A stretch of 64,000 nucleotides of DNA. Origin: Pseudomonas viridiflava (GTDB lineage: Bacteria > Pseudomonadota > Gammaproteobacteria > Pseudomonadales > Pseudomonadaceae). The notes under the pieces are model-generated. The model searched no databases. It was not told the origin of the DNA and saw only the letters and a program-made list of their open reading frames with translations. Below are positions 63,252 to 64,000 of the stretch, piece by piece. The stretch lies in NCBI RefSeq assembly GCF_900589395.1, contig NZ_UUIS01000061.1:180319-244318 (forward strand). The letters are read 5' to 3'. The position numbers and the translations under genes are program-made. The first letter of the stretch is position 1, and every line of letters starts with the position of its first letter.

Positions 63252-63338
63252 TCACAATTCGGTCGCGTCGTCGGCCGGCTCCACCGGGTCAAGTTCAAAG
63301 GCGCGCGATTCAAGCAGTTCTTCCTGGTATTCGTCCAT
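63252..63338 (-). CDS. very small acidic protein (28 aa)
   Basis: ATG at 63338 opens MDEYQEELLESRAFELDPVE followed by PADDATEL and a stop. The strongly acidic, helix-prone sequence, an AGGG shortly upstream and its convergent placement after the AraC gene make it a plausible conserved Pseudomonas microprotein; I believe similar 28-residue proteins exist but cannot verify it. It is too short for statistical support. Confidence 0.45.
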   Translation of the reverse strand: MDEYQEELLESRAFELDPVEPADDATEL

Positions 63339-63570
63339 GTGGCTAGCCCTCTTGGCTGAAGTTCTTTGACCTGCCCTCGTTGTCTTGGGCGTTGGGTTTA
63401 CTGACCGCAGGCTTGACATTAAGGTTCGCACATGAAGAAAAAATGTCAGTGCAGCCCGGGCCTGTCAAAGATACGTGTCCACAGTCGGGCAATTTAGTGC
63501 AGGCCGGCACTGTCGAGGTGCATGGCATCGACCCTCGAGCACGGTGAAGGCACATGGCTGCTCAACCGGC

Positions 63571-63600
63571 TTGACGCGCCGCCCCTTCACGCCCTACCCT
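63571..63600 (+). promoter_or_regulatory. candidate sigma-70 promoter for the ilvA leader
   Basis: TTGACG at 63571-63576 and TACCCT at 63595-63600 are spaced 18 bases apart. Transcription would begin about 63606, almost at the ATG of the leader peptide (63608), which would then be nearly leaderless. The -10 box is poor, so this is only a candidate. Confidence 0.3.
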
Positions 63601-63607
63601 CGCGGTC

Positions 63608-63673
63608 ATGCACACACTCAAGCAAAACCTCGGCCAGATTATTATTACCGTCATTCCAGTCATGGCGGGTTAG
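63608..63673 (+). CDS. ilvA leader peptide
   Basis: A 21-codon ORF reading MHTLKQNLGQIIITVIPVMA plus G, then TAG. The core IIITVIPV holds four Ile, two Val and one Thr codons in eight, with three consecutive ATT. It ends 12 bases before the terminator hairpin, the expected geometry for ribosome-mediated attenuation by charged tRNA-Ile. No strong ribosome-binding site is visible. Confidence 0.72.
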   Translation: MHTLKQNLGQIIITVIPVMAG

Positions 63674-63715
63674 CCGACGTTTGCAAAAAAACCCGCCCTG
63701 GAGGCGGGTTTTTTT
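63664..63715 (+). promoter_or_regulatory. attenuator: mutually exclusive antiterminator and terminator of ilvA
   Basis: GGCGGGT at 63664-63670, in the last codons of the leader peptide, can pair with ACCCGCC at 63691-63697. The same ACCCGCC pairs with GGCGGGT at 63703-63709 to form a terminator (AAAAAACCCGCC, loop CTGGA, GGCGGGTTTTTT, 63686-63715). A ribosome finishing the leader covers the first GGCGGGT and favours termination; a ribosome stalled at the upstream Ile codons leaves it free and favours read-through into ilvA. Confidence 0.75.
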
Positions 63716-63754
63716 CTGCCTCCCGGGTCTCGATACGTGAACCAGGAGTCAGCC

Positions 63755-63835
63755 ATGATCATCATCCTTCGCTCTATCACCTCGCCAGCCGCCGCCCCTT
63801 GCTCGTTCACCCTGGACAAGGAAACGCCGCGATGA
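63755..63835 (+). CDS. second Ile-rich short ORF coupled to ilvA
   Basis: A 26-codon ORF with AGGAG six bases upstream, beginning MIIILRSITSPAAAPCSF and ending in TGA that overlaps the ilvA start (ATGA). Codons 2-4 are three consecutive ATC. It lies after the terminator, so it would be translated only in read-through transcripts. It could couple translation to ilvA or act as a second Ile sensor. Confidence 0.5.
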   Translation: MIIILRSITSPAAAPCSFTLDKETPR

Positions 63836-64000
63836 GCCATGGCCAGACCGATCTGCTGAATCATTACGTACGCAAGATCCTCACCTCCCGCGTCTACGAC
63901 GTCGCCATCGAAACCCCGTTGCACGGTGCCCGGCAACTGTCCGAGCGCCTGGGCAACCAGGTGCTGCTCAAGCGCGAAGACCTGCAGCCGGTGTTTTCCT
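63832..64000 (+). CDS. ilvA: threonine ammonia-lyase (biosynthetic), N-terminal part
   Basis: The first 56 residues of threonine dehydratase, cut by the window end. MSHGQTDLLNHYVRKILTSR and VYDVAIETPLHGARQLSERL followed by GNQVLLKREDLQPVFS match the IlvA N-terminus; the PLP lysine (SFKLRGA) lies just beyond the edge. It converts threonine to 2-oxobutanoate, the first step specific to isoleucine synthesis, which fits the Ile-rich leader. Confidence 0.9.
   Translation, partial: MSHGQTDLLNHYVRKILTSRVYDVAIETPLHGARQLSERLGNQVLLKREDLQPVFS

Noticed and set aside
63433..63498. A 21-codon ORF (MKKKCQCSPGLSKIRVHS…) between the AraC gene and the ilvA leader
   Set aside because: No clear ribosome-binding site, no regulatory codon run and no hairpin; too short to support.

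Overview
The window is a GC-rich chromosomal segment from a Pseudomonas-like gammaproteobacterium. The evidence is the moxR-bat, sbcDC, pepN, nadK and ilvA genes, the Pseudomonas-type small proteins (DUF1315, DUF2797, DUF1853) and dispersed intergenic palindromes containing GCGCGCTTGCCCGCGACCG. There are no rRNA or tRNA genes, no CRISPR array and no recognisable transposase. Assignments rest on reading translated sequence and remembered family motifs; no database search was run.

Layout. 0.1-7.0 kb (+): a tightly overlapping moxR-DUF58-DUF4381-batA-batB-batD envelope operon. 7.0-11.9 kb (+): sbcD-sbcC nuclease. 11.9-15.1 kb (-): small proteins, a periplasmic lactonase and a stand-alone membrane protein resembling the N-terminus of glucose dehydrogenase. 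15.1-18.6 kb (-): an RND exporter and a YCF48 beta-propeller protein. 18.8-23.9 kb (-): an operon like E. coli yjfIJKLMC (DUF2170, PspA/IM30, DUF2491, DUF350, DUF1190, ATP-grasp ligase) with a rhomboid-like protease between the PspA and DUF2491 genes. 24.4-33.1 kb (-): pepN, DUF2797, DUF1315, a coupled AAA/membrane/TPR trio, a metallophosphatase and NAD kinase.

33.2-53.5 kb (-) is the most remarkable part: a contact-dependent growth inhibition (CDI) locus in the order cdiB, cdiA (about 2667 aa, C-terminal toxin resembling the TreTu EF-Tu ADP-ribosyltransferase family), immunity gene. About 10 kb of AT-rich DNA follows, packed with orphan toxin C-terminal modules and immunity genes. Several are intact, several are broken by single-base indels in homopolymers, one toxin/immunity pair occurs twice, and toxin modules restart at a recurring GPK-type linker. 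The distal end holds immunity-type genes without visible toxins (CdiI-like, Imm11 fossil, DUF6985-like, Imm6-like, Sel1-like, LprI-like). It reads as an archive of toxin tips that cdiA could acquire, or has discarded, by recombination.

53.8-64 kb: DUF1853 (+), two MFS transporters (-), a PLP-dependent ACC-deaminase-family enzyme (-), 2,4-dienoyl-CoA reductase (-), a nitrilase-fold protein with no cysteine at all coupled to an AraC regulator (+), and at the right edge the start of ilvA. Its leader contains an isoleucine-rich peptide, mutually exclusive antiterminator and terminator stems, and a second Ile-rich short ORF overlapping the ilvA start.
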